15,870 bases of DNA from CAZALT01 sp964485515. Lineage in GTDB: Bacteria; Actinomycetota; Acidimicrobiia; Acidimicrobiales; Acidimicrobilacustridaceae. The DNA is taken from positions 1-15,870 of the forward strand of contig CAZALT010000080.1 in assembly GCA_964485515.1 (NCBI GenBank). The letters are read 5' to 3'. Shown piece by piece: positions 15,705-15,870 of the stretch (position 1 is its first letter; each line of letters opens with the position of its first letter). A program made the translations under genes and the position numbers. The notes below the pieces were generated by a model. That model was not told the DNA's origin and searched no databases. It saw only the letters and a program-made list of their open reading frames with translations.

Positions 15705-15769
15705 AATGGCACGTCTGGACGCGGCCCATGTGCCATGGAGGCGCCATGCCCTCCAGCGCCGATGGCACA
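15705..15769. repeat. TGTGCCAT-type repeats near the right end, possible recombinase arm sites
   Basis: The exact 9-mer TGTGCCATC occurs on the minus strand at 15761-15769. TGTGCCAT occurs on the plus strand at 15729-15736. A related minus-strand CGTGCCATTT lies at 15704-15713. They sit 46-102 bp inside the right tRNA repeat and match the tandem pair at 158-177 near the left end. In a circularised element all would flank one 48-bp core, as arm-type sites do in an attP. The function is inferred. Confidence 0.4.
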
Positions 15770-15816
15770 CAGAAGCTGATTCGTACCCTCTGACCAGCGG
15801 AAACAGGGACTTCTCG

Positions 15817-15870
15817 TGGAGCGGGTGACGAGAGTCGAACTCGCGTTCTCAGCTTGGGAAGCTGATGTTC
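15817..15870 (-). tRNA. tRNA-Gly (CCC anticodon), 3' part, gene continues beyond the window
   Basis: On the minus strand this reads GAACATCAGCTTCCCAAGCT onward, giving an anticodon stem UCAGC/GCUGA with loop UUCCCAA (anticodon CCC), T-arm GCGAG-UUCGACU-CUCGU, acceptor strand CACCCGC, discriminator U and an encoded CCA ending at 15817. The D-arm and 5' acceptor strand lie past the right edge. This is taken as the functional copy, because the left copy at 8-55 lacks any 5' half. The 48 bases 15816-15863 are duplicated there, which marks the gene as the integration target. Confidence 0.88.

Larger units (their letters stand above)
8..15863. mobile_element. tRNA-Gly-integrated genomic island lacking an integrase (CIME-like)
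   Basis: A perfect 48-bp direct repeat (8-55 and 15816-15863) encloses the whole gene content. The right copy is part of a tRNA-Gly gene that continues past the window; the left copy is only its 3' portion. Many tyrosine-recombinase elements insert into tRNA genes and rebuild the 3' end, leaving this arrangement. Here the shared core begins at the anticodon stem and loop, a known crossover position for such elements. The cargo is two solute-binding lipoproteins, two local regulators and a redox gene cluster. No integrase, excisionase, relaxase or transposase is visible, so the element is either mobilised in trans or immobilised by loss of its recombination module. The boundaries are read directly; mobility is inferred. 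Confidence 0.65.

Noticed and set aside
14245..15768. 507-residue minus-strand open frame antisense to the second lipoprotein gene
   Set aside because: The plus-strand gene has a signal peptide, lipobox and strong ribosome-binding site, while the antisense product is low-complexity Val/Gly/Arg/Asp-rich with no family resemblance.
15574..15815. Integrase or excisionase gene next to the tRNA
   Set aside because: The 242-base gap is too short for an integrase, and no excisionase-like HTH protein with a credible start was found on either strand.

Overview
The window comes from a high-GC actinobacterium. The evidence is dense GC-rich coding sequence, frequent GTG starts, actinobacterial-style lipoproteins, and a family mixture (LLM flavin oxidoreductases, DapB-like NAD(P)-binding proteins, SnoaL-fold proteins, CYP450, SDR) typical of actinobacterial catabolic clusters. 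An environmental lineage such as Acidimicrobiia would fit, but the genus cannot be fixed from the sequence.

The boundaries are the most informative structural feature. The right edge carries the 3' two-thirds of a minus-strand tRNA-Gly gene (anticodon CCC, encoded CCA). A perfect 48-bp copy of its 3' part, from the end of the anticodon stem through the CCA, lies at positions 8-55. The two copies are direct repeats enclosing about 15.8 kb, as expected for an element that inserted into the anticodon-loop region of the tRNA and rebuilt its 3' half. No integrase, excisionase or conjugation gene is visible, so this looks like an integrase-less (CIME-like) island. Short TGTGCCAT-type repeats sit just inside both ends and could be recombinase arm sites.

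Layout: (1) 56-410, non-coding left end. (2) 411-2513, minus strand: a TetR regulator followed by a lipoprotein solute-binding protein of the LivK type. (3) 2621-8310, plus strand: a tight six-gene operon of MDR alcohol dehydrogenase, SnoaL-like protein, LLM oxidoreductase, DapB-like oxidoreductase, cytochrome P450 and SDR. (4) 8420-9529, minus strand: a second DapB-like gene, convergent with the SDR. (5) 9710-12309, plus strand, divergent from it: a second LLM gene, a third DapB-like gene and a second SnoaL-like gene, a partial paralogous repeat of the first operon. (6) 12310-12639: no intact gene, possibly the wreck of a fourth DapB-like gene. (7) 12640-14054: a MarR regulator divergent from a six-TM protein, with two copies of a palindromic box between them. 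(8) 14185-15573: a second solute-binding lipoprotein. (9) The non-coding right end and the tRNA.

Taken together, the island reads as uptake plus oxidative catabolism of an unidentified small molecule, perhaps hydrophobic or terpenoid/steroid-like. Two secreted lipoproteins would capture substrate, and P450, LLM, ADH and SDR would carry out oxidation and reduction steps. SnoaL-fold proteins and DapB-like dehydrogenases would act on intermediates, under local TetR and MarR control. Transporter permease and ATPase subunits are absent and would have to be supplied from elsewhere. The substrate is inference only.
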